Below are positions 50,762 through 59,841 of a DNA stretch of 64,000 bases, piece after piece (position 1 is the stretch's first letter; each line of letters begins with the position of its first letter). The notes beneath the pieces are model-generated. The model was not told the origin of the DNA and did not search any database. It worked only from the letters and a program-made list of their open reading frames with translations. Where the stretch lies: positions 1 to 64,000 of the forward strand of contig JAZLJA010000036.1 in assembly GCA_045617625.1 (NCBI GenBank). The letters run 5' to 3'. This DNA is from Firm-04 sp045617625 (lineage in GTDB: Bacteria > Bacillota > Clostridia > Oscillospirales > Ruminococcaceae). Made by a program: the position numbers and the translations under genes.

Positions 50762-51901
50762 TTAATCGTATATGATTTCGCTGCGGTTATAGTATGCGGT
50801 CAGTTTGTCGCTGGTCGACATGGTAAACGTGACGATCGCAGCGCCGATGACACAAATCACACATCCTGCTACGGTCAAGCCGAATGAACTTGTGCCGCGC
50901 TTATACGGCGACATGATCAGCCCGAAAATCAGCAGAAGTGCCGTGGATGCACCAAACATGAATGACGTCAGACCTTTGAGCTGCTGCACACGCAAAACGA
51001 TCGTCACAGCGAGGAGTACCAGAACCACGCCGCCGATTTTGCTTACCGTGTCCACAAAGCTGAACACACTGTTGGGAGCTTCGCCATCGGTGTATCCGCC
51101 CATACCGAATAACAGCATTCCGAGACCTGCCAGCACACCGATCACGGTGAGAATGATGGAGGTCGTAAAGCCCTTTGCCGAGAGGTCTGCCTGCTGCTGC
51201 TGACGCAATGCCTGCAGCTGTCTGCGCGATTCTTCAGGGTCGGATTTTGGGGTTTCACTCAGGTTTTCCGCCTGACGTTTCATCGCCGCACGCTTTGCCG
51301 CTTCCAGATCTTCCTGATTGAAGGAGGAGGGCTTGCGTTCGGGTTCGGGGGCAGGTTCTTCGAGCAATGCTGACGCATCCACTTTCGGCAGTGCCGCTGC
51401 CGCCGATTTCTTTTCCGGCGCAGTATATGTGGTTTCCTCCAGCACAATATTTGCCTCAGCTGCGGCAGCTGCCTGCTGTGCTGCGGCTGCCTGCTGTGCC
51501 TGCATCCGCTGACGCTCAATGAAATCCGCATTCAGTTCCGCGATTTCTTCATCGGTATAGGGCGGGAGACCCTGTGCCGCACGCTGTCCCTGCAGGGTTG
51601 CGATCTGGTCTGCGGAGAGCGGCTGATACTGGCTGACGGGTTTCGGTGCAGGTGCGGGGGTGCTGCTCATGTCATCCAGCACAGGTGCGACTGCATGGGC
51701 AAGCCGCGGGTCGATGCCGCCTGCATTCGGAGTGGGACGCTGATAGCTTTGCGGGGAATCGAAGTCATCCAGCACAGGACGTTCAGCGTTTGCAAGGCGC
51801 GGGTCTGTGCCGTCGGGGAGTGTTTCGCGGGGCTTTGGTGCCTCATAGGTAATATCGCCAAGCAGCGGAGAATTGAGACCGCCGTTTTCATCAAATGTCA
51901 T
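50762..51901 (-). CDS. Unknown membrane protein with repetitive disordered N-terminus
   Basis: The 379-residue protein starts with an acidic/Pro-rich region holding two copies of DPRLA(N/H)A--PVLDD(F/M). An Ala/Gln-rich helical stretch and a charged coiled-coil-like segment (EDLEAAKRAAMKRQAENL) follow. The C-terminal third has four membrane helices (from GFTTSIILTVIGVLAGLGMLLFG to CVICVIGAAIVTFTM). The start at 51901 has GGAGGA; an upstream frame extension is rejected. No function is recognised. Confidence 0.75.
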   Translation of the reverse strand: MTFDENGGLNSPLLGDITYEAPKPRETLPDGTDPRLANAERPVLDDFDSPQSYQRPTPNAGGIDPRLAHAVAPVLDDMSSTPAPAPKPVSQYQPLSADQIATLQGQRAAQGLPPYTDEEIAELNADFIERQRMQAQQAAAAQQAAAAAEANIVLEETTYTAPEKKSAAAALPKVDASALLEEPAPEPERKPSSFNQEDLEAAKRAAMKRQAENLSETPKSDPEESRRQLQALRQQQQADLSAKGFTTSIILTVIGVLAGLGMLLFGMGGYTDGEAPNSVFSFVDTVSKIGGVVLVLLAVTIVLRVQQLKGLTSFMFGASTALLLIFGLIMSPYKRGTSSFGLTVAGCVICVIGAAIVTFTMSTSDKLTAYYNRSEIIYD

Positions 51902-52008
51902 ATCTGTTTCCTCCGAATCATCAAAAATGGGTGGTGGATTTTCCCACATATATTATACCAGAAATGTTTGAAAATTGCAAGAGGAAATCTGCGTTTTTGT
52001 GGATTTTG

Positions 52009-53055
52009 TCAAGCATTGCTGACGAGTTTTCGCTTCAACAGGGTGATATCCTTCGCATTGACAAGCAAATCGCTGTTGACATCTGCCTGCTTAGCGGCTG
52101 CGGCATCGAGCGGCGTTTCGCCTGTCAGATGTTTGGCAAGGGCAACGGCATCTGCGACATTCAAGGCACCGTCACCGTTGACATCGCCTGAAACAGATGC
52201 AGATGCGGTGGTTTCCGTCGTATAGACTGTGGCTTCGGCGGTGGTGACGGTGGTTTGCTGCGGGAGTTCCTCGCCCTTGAAATAGCATTGCAGTGCATCA
52301 AACCAGAAATTGCCGAGCTTCTGATATCCTGCTTCCGATGGGTGAACGCCGTCATACAAATCGGCTTTGGTCAGCACTTTGTTCACCTCGGCAAGTTGGA
52401 TCGGCTTGCCCTGCGCACGCTTTTTTTCCGCAACGGCGCGGATCTGCGCATTACAGTCGTCAACCGCCTTGTCCATAGATTCCACTGTGAAGTGATATTC
52501 GCTGATGTAAAGGGTATTGGTCGCATCCATGCAGGGGAGGGTGGCAAGATAGAGCATTCCGTCATCGGGGATGGTTTTGAGGATGGCATCCACGAGGGAT
52601 TCAAGCCTTGCCCCGAAATGCTCCAGATCGTAGAGACTCAGGATATCGTTGGTGCCGATTTGCAGGAAGATCACATCGGCAGGGTGCGATTCGAGCAGCC
52701 AGTCGATGAAGCCGGAAAGCCCCGTGCGCTGCCCTGAAATGGAATCCTGCTGTGCGATGTTTGCGATGGAATAGCCGCTGTATCCTGCGTGCTGCGGGTC
52801 ATAGCCCGTGCCGCCCCAGTTGGGCCCGACAAAATCCACCAGCTCTTTTTGCCCGCACTCCTCAATTCTTGCACAGAGCGTGTTGCGATAGCCGCCTGAC
52901 AGCCAAAAGCCATCGGTGATCGAATCCCCGAGACACATCAGTGAGATCGGCGCGGTGTCAGTCTCAGCGCCGATGACGGATGCGGGGGCGGAAGCGGTCA
53001 GCATGGCGGCAGCGGTGCAGACTGCCGCAAGCTTGTGAAAAAGTTTCTCATACAT
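52009..53055 (-). CDS. Cellulosomal SGNH esterase (CE3-like) with dockerin
   Basis: The 348-residue secreted protein probably removes acetyl groups from xylan or related polysaccharides. A signal peptide (about 1-29) is followed by an SGNH domain with GDS (43-45, serine nucleophile), GTND (134-137) and the Asp/His pair in DGVHPSEAGY (235-244). A short Thr-rich linker leads to a type I dockerin (about 288-348: DVNGDGALNVADAVALAKHL and DVNSDLLVNAKDITLLKRKL), so the enzyme should join the cellulosome. AAGGAG precedes the ATG. Confidence 0.92.
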   Translation of the reverse strand: MYEKLFHKLAAVCTAAAMLTASAPASVIGAETDTAPISLMCLGDSITDGFWLSGGYRNTLCARIEECGQKELVDFVGPNWGGTGYDPQHAGYSGYSIANIAQQDSISGQRTGLSGFIDWLLESHPADVIFLQIGTNDILSLYDLEHFGARLESLVDAILKTIPDDGMLYLATLPCMDATNTLYISEYHFTVESMDKAVDDCNAQIRAVAEKKRAQGKPIQLAEVNKVLTKADLYDGVHPSEAGYQKLGNFWFDALQCYFKGEELPQQTTVTTAEATVYTTETTASASVSGDVNGDGALNVADAVALAKHLTGETPLDAAAAKQADVNSDLLVNAKDITLLKRKLVSNA

Positions 53056-53100
53056 TCGGGTTCTCCTTTGTTTTCTGGTAACCTCTTTCTTTCTGAAAAC

Positions 53101-53129
53101 ATTATAGCAAAGAATCGCCGCCGAGACAA
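53101..53129 (-). promoter_or_regulatory. Promoter of the CE3-like dockerin gene
   Basis: TTGTCT (53124-53129), 17-bp spacer and TATAAT (53101-53106) on the minus strand. Confidence 0.7.
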
Positions 53130-53257
53130 TGCTTTTTTATCGCATGAGGATGTCCAAACCCGCACATCTTGCTTTTTTGCCTCCCGATGAGAGCTTTTTC
53201 AATCCTTGCGGAAAAGCAGTGCGGTTTTCCAAATCTTGCGCGAAATGGGAAAAGGTC

Positions 53258-53286
53258 TTGCAATTTTGAAAAAGATATAGTATAAT
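53258..53286 (+). promoter_or_regulatory. Transketolase promoter
   Basis: TTGCAA (53258-53263), 17-bp spacer and TATAAT (53281-53286). Confidence 0.8.
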
Positions 53287-53341
53287 AAAAAAAGCGTCTG
53301 CGGCATTGGAATCTGCCGCAGCAGAAAGGAAGATGTTCTAC

Positions 53342-54187
53342 ATGGACGAACTCATTCGTTTGCAGCTCCAGAAAACTGCCTGCCGCGTGCGCATGGGCAT
53401 CATTGAAGGTGTCTATAACGCAAAATCGGGTCATCCCGGCGGCTCCCTCTCCATCGCCGATGTGCTGACTTATCTTTACACGGTTTCGATGAATGTTGAC
53501 CCCAAAAATCCTGATATGAAAGAACGCGATCGTCTCGTGCTTTCCAAGGGTCACACCGCACCTGCTCTTTATTCTGTCCTTGCTGAAAAAGGCTTTTTCC
53601 CCAAGGAGGAACTCAAATCGCTGCGTCATATCGGCGCACTGCTGCAGGGACATCCCTGCATCCACATTCCCGGTGTGGATATGAGCTCCGGCTCACTGGG
53701 TCAGGGCATTTCGGCTGCCGCAGGTATGGCACTTGCAGGCAAGCACAATGCTGATAACTATCACGTTTACACGATTCTTGGCGACGGTGAACTCGAAGAA
53801 GGTCAGGTCTGGGAAGCTGCAATGTTCGCGGCTCACTACGGGCTTGACAACCTCACCGCGATCGTGGACAATAACGGTCTGCAAATCGACGGCAAGATCA
53901 CCGATGTTTGCTCGCCCATGCCCATCACCGATAAATTCGAGGCATTCGGCTGGCATGTCATCACCATGAATGCACACGATTTCGATGACATCGACCGCGC
54001 ATTCCGTGAGGCGTCCTCCATCACCGGACAGCCTGTGGCGATCATCCAGAAGTCTGTCAAGGGCAAGGGTGTATCCTTCATGGAAAATCAGGTGGGCTGG
54101 CACGGCACCGCCCCGAATCAGGAGCAGTATGAACAGGCAATGTCCGAGCTTTCGGCAGAGCTGAAAAGATTGGAGGCATTGGCATGA
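53342..54187 (+). CDS. tktA: Transketolase, N-terminal subunit
   Basis: This 281-residue protein is the thiamine-diphosphate-binding half of a split transketolase. It has GHPGGSLSIADVLTYLY, LVLSKGHTAPALY, the TPP motif GDGELEEGQVWEAAMFAAHYGLDNLTAIVDNNGLQIDG and SVKGKGVSFME. Together with the next gene it interconverts pentose and hexose phosphates, taking xylulose 5-phosphate made by XylB. The start at 53342 or an in-frame ATG at 53333 are both possible; AAAGGA precedes them. Confidence 0.96.
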   Translation: MDELIRLQLQKTACRVRMGIIEGVYNAKSGHPGGSLSIADVLTYLYTVSMNVDPKNPDMKERDRLVLSKGHTAPALYSVLAEKGFFPKEELKSLRHIGALLQGHPCIHIPGVDMSSGSLGQGISAAAGMALAGKHNADNYHVYTILGDGELEEGQVWEAAMFAAHYGLDNLTAIVDNNGLQIDGKITDVCSPMPITDKFEAFGWHVITMNAHDFDDIDRAFREASSITGQPVAIIQKSVKGKGVSFMENQVGWHGTAPNQEQYEQAMSELSAELKRLEALA

Positions 54188-55131
54188 GCGACGTCATCAA
54201 GAAAGCAACCCGCGAAAGCTACGGCGAAGCATTGACCGCACTCGCGGAGAAATATGAGAATCTCGTGGTTTTGGATGCCGACCTCGCTGCGGCAACCAAA
54301 ACAGGCATCTTCAAAAAGGCTTATCCCGACCGTCACTATGACTGCGGTATCGCAGAAGCAAACATGATGGGCGTGGCAGCAGGTCTGGCGGCAAGCGGCA
54401 TGATCCCGTTCGCATCCTCGTTTGCGATGTTTGCAGCGGGCAGAGCATTTGAGATCGTCCGCAACAGCATCGGCTATCCGCACCTGAACGTGAAGATCGG
54501 TGCGACCCACGCAGGCATTTCTGTCGGCGAGGACGGTGCGACCCACCAGTGCTGCGAAGATATTGCACTGATGCGCACAATTCCGGGTATGGTCATTCTC
54601 AACCCCGCGGATGATGTGGAAGCAAAGGCTGCGGTGGAAGCTGCCATCAACTGGGACGGCCCTGTTTACTGCCGCTTTGGCAGACTGGCAGTGCCTGTCA
54701 TCAACAACAACCCTGATTATAAATTCGAGATCGGCAAGGGCATCACGCTGCGCGACGGCAAGGATGTCACGATCGTAGCAACGGGTCTGATGGTCTGTGA
54801 GGCTCTGGAGGCTGCGGAAACGCTCGCGAAAGAGGGCATTTCGGCACGCGTCATCAACATTCACACCATCAAGCCGCTCGATGAGGAACTGATTCTGAAG
54901 GCTGCGAAGGAAACAGGCTGCATCGTCACCTGTGAAGAACACAGCATCATCGGCGGTCTGGGCTCGGCAGTGGCAGAGTGCGTTTGCGGTGCCTGCCCTG
55001 TGCCTGTCACCCGCATCGGCGTGAATGACACCTACGGTCATTCCGGCCCTGCTGTGGCACTGCTGAAAGAATTTGGTCTTTGCGCAGAGCATATTGCAGA
55101 AGTGACCCGCGAAGCAGTTGCGAAGAAATAA
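54184..55131 (+). CDS. tktB: Transketolase, C-terminal subunit
   Basis: The 315-residue protein holds the pyrimidine-binding and C-terminal domains of transketolase: DADLAAATKTGIFKKAYPDRHYDCGIAEANMMGVAAGLAASGMIPFASSFAMFAAGRAFE, then HAGISVGEDGATHQCCEDIALMRTIPG and the C-terminal VTRIGVNDTYGHSG. Its ATG overlaps the stop of the first subunit (ATGA), giving equal synthesis of both halves. DXP synthase is excluded by the split form and motif set. Confidence 0.96.
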   Translation: MSDVIKKATRESYGEALTALAEKYENLVVLDADLAAATKTGIFKKAYPDRHYDCGIAEANMMGVAAGLAASGMIPFASSFAMFAAGRAFEIVRNSIGYPHLNVKIGATHAGISVGEDGATHQCCEDIALMRTIPGMVILNPADDVEAKAAVEAAINWDGPVYCRFGRLAVPVINNNPDYKFEIGKGITLRDGKDVTIVATGLMVCEALEAAETLAKEGISARVINIHTIKPLDEELILKAAKETGCIVTCEEHSIIGGLGSAVAECVCGACPVPVTRIGVNDTYGHSGPAVALLKEFGLCAEHIAEVTREAVAKK

Positions 55132-55151
55132 TCGAATCTCATAATAACGAA

Positions 55152-55192
55152 AACGTGCTCCGTCAAGCGATGAATGCTTTGCGGAGCACGTT
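55152..55192 (+). terminator. Terminator after the transketolase genes
   Basis: AACGTGCTCCG (55152-55162) pairs with CGGAGCACGTT (55182-55192), followed by Ts. Confidence 0.9.
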
Positions 55193-55464
55193 TTTTCTGT
55201 GGCTTTCAAAAATGAAGATGTCAACAAATTACCATGCCGAATCATCACCTGCTGCAAACGACCTATGCAGGACAGTGAAAAATGGGCATAAGCCCCAAAA
55301 AACTTTTTTTGATTCGATTTTATCGCTGATGCGATGCTTTGGAGATCGACTTTGCGGAAAAGTACAGATATACCCGATCTCACGGAAAGATTAGATATCT
55401 GGAGAAAATAGGAGAAAACTCCACGTTTTTTCAAAATCTGTTTTGTGACTGGTTCCTACGGTTT

Positions 55465-55493
55465 TTGCTTTTCTTTTGGATTTCTGGTAATAT
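55465..55493 (+). promoter_or_regulatory. Promoter of the SPFH gene
   Basis: TTGCTT (55465-55470), 17-bp spacer, TAATAT (55488-55493). A TATAAT a few bases further on is an alternative -10. Confidence 0.55.
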
Positions 55494-55545
55494 ATAATCA
55501 TCGGGTGAGCAAAGAGCCGCCCACATGAAAGGATGTTATTTTACC

Positions 55546-56430
55546 ATGAGCAGCACAAAGAAAGTTGGTTCCGCGATTGGGGCGGCAGTATGTGCCATCG
55601 CCGCTGTAATTCTGTTTGCGTCGTCAACCGCAACGGTTCCCGCAGGTCATACGGGTGTGGTCGTCACGCTGGGAAAGGTCAGCAGCAGCACCTTGAGTGA
55701 AGGTTTCCATCTGAAAGCACCGTTTGTGCAGACAGTCGAAAATGTCAGCAACCAGATTCAGGTTTACGAGGTCGATGCGACCGCTGTTTCGCGTGACCTG
55801 CAAACGGTCAGCAGCCAGATTGCCGTCAACTATCGAATTCAGCAGGCGGAATCGGCAAACATTTATCAGAACATCGGCAGAGATTATGAGGCTGTTGTCC
55901 TCACTCCTGCGGTACAGGAAAGTGTAAAGTCTGTCACGGCGAAATATACCGCCGAGGAACTGATTACCGAGCGTGCCGCTGTGGGCGAGCAGATCAAGGA
56001 GATCCTCAGCTCCAAAGTCACCGAATACGGCATCCTGATTGAAAAATTCAACATCGTCAACTTTGATTTCTCTGCGGAGTTCAACGCCGCGATCGAGCAG
56101 AAACAGGTTGCCGAGCAAAACCTTCTCAAAACCCGTACCGAGCAGGAACAGGCGATTGAAATCTCCAAAGCGCAGGCTGAACAGAAGAAGATCGCCGCTG
56201 ATGCCGAAGCTGCTGCGATTCTCGCAAAGGCAAAGGCGCAGGCTGATGCAAACAAGCTGGTCAACGATTCGCTGACAGGAATCGTGCTTCAGGACAAAAT
56301 GCTCGAAAAGTGGGACGGCGCGCTGCCCAAAGTCAATGGCAGCGATTCATCCTCGCTGCTGCTGGATGTCGATGACATCGTGAGCAGCAAACAGGCACCC
56401 GTCCAGACGCAGGTACAGCCTGCGGAGTAA
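55546..56430 (+). CDS. SPFH/prohibitin-family membrane protein
   Basis: The 294-residue protein has an N-terminal membrane helix (AIGAAVCAIAAVILFAS), a band 7 domain beginning VPAGHTGVVVTLGKVSSSTLSEGFHLKAPFVQTVENV, and a long Ala/Glu/Lys coiled coil (about 190-250). This is the prohibitin layout; such proteins form large rings in the membrane and organise proteases or other membrane proteins in other organisms. No FtsH or other partner is adjacent. The start at 55546 is preferred, with an in-frame ATG at 55525 possible. Confidence 0.92.
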   Translation: MSSTKKVGSAIGAAVCAIAAVILFASSTATVPAGHTGVVVTLGKVSSSTLSEGFHLKAPFVQTVENVSNQIQVYEVDATAVSRDLQTVSSQIAVNYRIQQAESANIYQNIGRDYEAVVLTPAVQESVKSVTAKYTAEELITERAAVGEQIKEILSSKVTEYGILIEKFNIVNFDFSAEFNAAIEQKQVAEQNLLKTRTEQEQAIEISKAQAEQKKIAADAEAAAILAKAKAQADANKLVNDSLTGIVLQDKMLEKWDGALPKVNGSDSSSLLLDVDDIVSSKQAPVQTQVQPAE

Positions 56431-56479
56431 TCCCTTTCTTTCGGTTATCATCTTCTTTTTGATAACATTACTCTCCTTT

Positions 56480-56592
56480 GAGCTTCCGCATTTTGTATGC
56501 GGTGCGGAAGCCTGAATTTTTCCTCCATTTTTTCCACCTTATCTGATTTCCCCGGTATCCGTCACACCCCTCGGATATCGGGTATTTTTTTT
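56480..56592 (+). terminator. Two terminator hairpins after the SPFH gene
   Basis: The first (GCTTCCGCA with TGCGGAAGC, about 56480-56512) is followed by CTGAATTTTT. The second, CCCGGTATCC (56551-56560) with GGATATCGGG (56573-56582), is followed by TATTTTTTTT and is the stronger one. Confidence 0.8.
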
Positions 56593-56679
56593 GACACCGC
56601 CGCATAGAGTGAAATGCGGGGGAGACATCGGTGAGATTCGCGTTCCTCTGTCATTTCACAGGATACGGAGGCTTTTCTC

Positions 56680-57756
56680 ATGAAACGATTATCAGCACTT
56701 TTCACAGCATGGATGACTGCATTTGTTCTGCTGCAAACTATGTGTATGCCTGCAAATGCCGCACCTGATATCTCCGCAAAAGCCTGTGTGCTGATGGATG
56801 CGCAGACAGGTCTGCTGCTCTATGGGAAAAACAGTGACGAAAAACGTCCGATGGCAAGCACCACCAAAATCATGACGGTGTTGCTGACGCTTGAATCGGG
56901 CAATCTGGACACGCCGTTTTCTGTGGACAGTGAAGCGATTCATGTGGAGGGCTCGTCGATGGGACTGCGTGAGGGCGATATCGTGACAAAACGTGCGCTC
57001 TGCATCGGAATGCTGCTGCCCTCAGGCAATGATGCGGCAAATGCCGCGGCAGTCAGAGTCGGGGGCGATATGCCGCATTTTTTGCAGCTGATGAACGCCC
57101 GTGCTGCTGAAATCGGCATGACACACACCTGCTTTGCATCGCCCTCGGGGCTGGATGCAGAGGGACACGGGGCTTCTGCATACGATATGGCACTGCTTGC
57201 GCGGGAAGCACTTCAGAATCCCGATTTTGCGGAGATTTGCAGTCAGCCGAGCATGACGGTGTCGTTTGGAAATCCGCCTTATCCGCGGATGCTGCAAAAC
57301 ACAAACCGTCTGCTGAAGATGGATGATACCGTCATCGGGGTGAAAACGGGTTTCACCGATGCGGCAGGTCGATGTCTGGTCAGTGCGTGTGAGCGTGACG
57401 GCAGGCGGCTGATCTGCGTCACCTTGCACGACACAAACGACTGGGCTGACCATCAAGCCCTTTATGATTACGGCTTTGCGGAAACTGCCGATGTGACGGT
57501 ACCTCTGCCGCAAACGCGCACGCTGCCTGTCGAGGGGAGCAGCATTTGCGAGGTGCCTGTTTATGCAAAAACACCGCTGATGCTGACCGCATGGCACGGC
57601 GTTGCCGCTCAGGTGACGGAAACGCTTCTTCTGCCGCCGTTTGTGACAGCACCGCTCAGAAAAGGCGATCCCGCAGGCACGCTGGTCTATACCTACGGTG
57701 CTGTTGAGGTTGCCCGTCTGCCGCTGCTCATCGGCGCAGATGTTGATGCAGTCTGA
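56680..57756 (+). CDS. D-alanyl-D-alanine carboxypeptidase, DacF/PBP5 type
   Basis: The 358-residue secreted enzyme trims the terminal D-Ala of peptidoglycan stem peptides. A signal peptide (about 1-27) is followed by the S11 peptidase motifs SxxK in MASTTKIM (near 61-64), SGN in LLPSGNDAANA and KTG in GVKTGFTDAAGR. A short PBP5 C-terminal domain follows. I see no amphipathic or membrane anchor at the end, so the enzyme may be released or held by other means. Confidence 0.95.
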   Translation: MKRLSALFTAWMTAFVLLQTMCMPANAAPDISAKACVLMDAQTGLLLYGKNSDEKRPMASTTKIMTVLLTLESGNLDTPFSVDSEAIHVEGSSMGLREGDIVTKRALCIGMLLPSGNDAANAAAVRVGGDMPHFLQLMNARAAEIGMTHTCFASPSGLDAEGHGASAYDMALLAREALQNPDFAEICSQPSMTVSFGNPPYPRMLQNTNRLLKMDDTVIGVKTGFTDAAGRCLVSACERDGRRLICVTLHDTNDWADHQALYDYGFAETADVTVPLPQTRTLPVEGSSICEVPVYAKTPLMLTAWHGVAAQVTETLLLPPFVTAPLRKGDPAGTLVYTYGAVEVARLPLLIGADVDAV

Positions 57757-57822
57757 GCGCATATTTTCTTTTTATCATAATTTTTTCACCATTTCTTTAT
57801 TGTTTCTTAATCATTTTGAGTC

Positions 57823-57851
57823 TTGTTTTTTCAGAAAAAACGCGGTATAAT
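57823..57851 (+). promoter_or_regulatory. Promoter of the LTA synthase-like gene
   Basis: TTGTTT (57823-57828), 17-bp spacer, TATAAT (57846-57851). The leader to the start codon is about 85 nt with no clear hairpin. Confidence 0.75.
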
Positions 57852-57944
57852 ATGGATAATCTGATCTGAAGCGAAGCCGCGCAGATTCAGAGAAACATAA
57901 GATATTATACATCGCTGCTGTTTACGAATCGAGGCAAATCAAAA

Positions 57945-59753
57945 ATGAAAGCACAGCATTCAACCCCTGTTTCCCATGAAGTGAACCGCTCACAGCCGTC
58001 GTTTTGGGTGCGCCTGCAAAAAAGGCGCATGGAGCATCAGACAAACGACCGCCTGTTCAACGCATTCCTGATGATTTTGTTTCCCGCATTTATCGTTTGT
58101 CTTGCAGAAGTGAACCAACACATCGAAGTCACGGATTTTCTGCGTTTTTGCATTCAGCGTCCGTCAGTCATGCTGTTTGATTTCTTCATGGCATATCTGA
58201 TGTTTGCAGCCCTTTTGCTGTTCACCAACCGTGGCTGGATCGCATCGTGGATCCAGGGCATCGGCTATATGATCGTCAGCATTGTGGAGCTGTTCAAGTA
58301 CAGCACCAACGGCAACCACTTCAAGCTTGCAGATCTTTCCCTGACCTCCAATGTCAAAAATCTCACAAGCTTTGCGTACATCAAGATCACGCCTGCACTC
58401 ATCATATATCTGACACTGCTTGTCGTGGTGCTTGGCTTGATATATATGCAGAATCCGAAGTTTTCGGCATCATGGCGCAAGCGACTGGCACCTGCACTCT
58501 GCTGCACCGCCGCTTATGCCGCCGTGATCTGCATTCCTTCCGTTTCTGAATCCGTTTACGGATTTTTCGATGTGGATACGTCCGCCTCACATAATGCGTT
58601 TGCCACCAACGAAAAATTTGAGAATAACAGTATGCTCGCTTTTATTGCGGAGACCACTTCCGAACGTCTTGGCAATCTGCCTGTTGAGCCTGATCGTTAC
58701 AGCCCTGAGGTGGTGGAAAGCCTGCTTACCGAAGAACCCACCGCATCGGGCAATGCGAAAAAGCCGAATGTGGTGGTCATCATGTCGGAATCGTTTGCGG
58801 ATTTTCGCAGGGTGTCGTCAACGCCGCTTGCCACTGACGCCTATGACGCATTCGACCGCGCCGCTGATCGAAGCAGAAAATGCAGCGTTGTTGTGCCGAC
58901 CTTTGCATCCTATACCGTGCGCACGGAATTTGAACTGATGTTTGGTCTGCCTGTGCGCTCGCTGATGGACACCATCACCCCGCAGCAGGAAATTTCCGTG
59001 GAAGCCCCTGCCTCTATGGTATCGTATCTGGATCATATCGGCTATCAGACCGTCTATGTGCATCCGTTCACAGGGACATTTTACGGCAGAGACGAGATCT
59101 ATGCGACCTATGGCTTCGATCGGATGCTGTTTGACGAAGATCTGACCGTTCCGGTGGAATATTTCGGCAACGGATATATTTCTGACCGCACCGTGGCAAA
59201 TCAGATCTTGCAGCTGATGCAGGAAAGTGATGCGCCGCTGTATGTTCATGCCACGACCATGCAGAATCATCAGCCCTATGACTGGATCGAGAATCAATCG
59301 GAACTGAATGTGTATCTGGAGGGTGTGCGTGCAACGGGCGATGCCTTGTGTGCGCTGATGGATGGTATCGAAGCGCTCAACGAGCCGACGGTGCTGTTGT
59401 TTGTGGGCGATCATTTCCCCTCCATGCGTGCTGAGGGCAACATTTATGACGCAATGGGCATCGACAGTGAAAATTGTGCGGTGCTGTACGAGCAGCCTGC
59501 GCTGGTGTGGAGCAATTTCGGACTTGATTCTTCCAATCTGCCCACAGAGACGGTATCAGTGTTTTATATGACGCCTGCGATCTGTGAAGCGGCGGGGCTG
59601 CCGCTGGATTCGTTCTATGCGACGGTGCTGGCACAGCAGAAGAAGGATCCTGTTTACACATCCATTTTCATGGATGCGGAAGAACGCAATGAAACGCTTG
59701 ACCTGCTGACGTATGATCGGATTCTGGGCATGAATTATTCGGGAAATGACTGA
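57945..59753 (+). CDS. LTA synthase family sulfatase-fold protein
   Basis: The 602-residue protein has about five N-terminal membrane helices (about 40-200) and an extracellular alkaline-phosphatase-like domain. Visible motifs are NVVVIMSESFAD (first metal site), VPTFASYTVRTEFELMFG with the likely catalytic threonine, HATTMQNHQPYDW and FVGDHFPSM (second metal site). It should transfer glycerol phosphate or a related group to cell-wall polymers or lipids. The exact polymer cannot be told. Confidence 0.93.
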   Translation: MKAQHSTPVSHEVNRSQPSFWVRLQKRRMEHQTNDRLFNAFLMILFPAFIVCLAEVNQHIEVTDFLRFCIQRPSVMLFDFFMAYLMFAALLLFTNRGWIASWIQGIGYMIVSIVELFKYSTNGNHFKLADLSLTSNVKNLTSFAYIKITPALIIYLTLLVVVLGLIYMQNPKFSASWRKRLAPALCCTAAYAAVICIPSVSESVYGFFDVDTSASHNAFATNEKFENNSMLAFIAETTSERLGNLPVEPDRYSPEVVESLLTEEPTASGNAKKPNVVVIMSESFADFRRVSSTPLATDAYDAFDRAADRSRKCSVVVPTFASYTVRTEFELMFGLPVRSLMDTITPQQEISVEAPASMVSYLDHIGYQTVYVHPFTGTFYGRDEIYATYGFDRMLFDEDLTVPVEYFGNGYISDRTVANQILQLMQESDAPLYVHATTMQNHQPYDWIENQSELNVYLEGVRATGDALCALMDGIEALNEPTVLLFVGDHFPSMRAEGNIYDAMGIDSENCAVLYEQPALVWSNFGLDSSNLPTETVSVFYMTPAICEAAGLPLDSFYATVLAQQKKDPVYTSIFMDAEERNETLDLLTYDRILGMNYSGND

Positions 59754-59770
59754 GATTCATCTTGATAAAC

Positions 59771-59803
59771 AAAGCGGACGACCTTTTGCAGGTCGTCCGC
59801 TTT
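59771..59803. terminator. Bidirectional terminator
   Basis: A 14-bp stem (AAAGCGGACGACCT with its complement) separates the convergent LTA-synthase-like and HEPN genes. Twelve stem bases per arm match the terminator at 50719-50750. Confidence 0.92.
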
Positions 59804-59841
59804 GCTTGTCGTGCCGTTTATATAATGGGAATTTCCAATGC

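Larger units (their letters stand above)
55132..55545. other. Intergenic region between transketolase and SPFH genes
   Basis: About 410 bp hold the transketolase terminator and the SPFH promoter. Between 55200 and 55460 I see no gene, only weak hairpins before an A/T-rich run near 55295-55312. Confidence 0.6.

Noticed and set aside
53342..55131. Frameshifted single transketolase gene
   Set aside because: The break lies exactly at the domain border with an ATGA overlap and intact ends, as in genuine two-subunit transketolases.
50719..59803. Matching terminator stems as ends of a 9-kb transposon
   Set aside because: Both are hairpins between convergent genes with T-runs, no transposase lies between them, and the genes are housekeeping.
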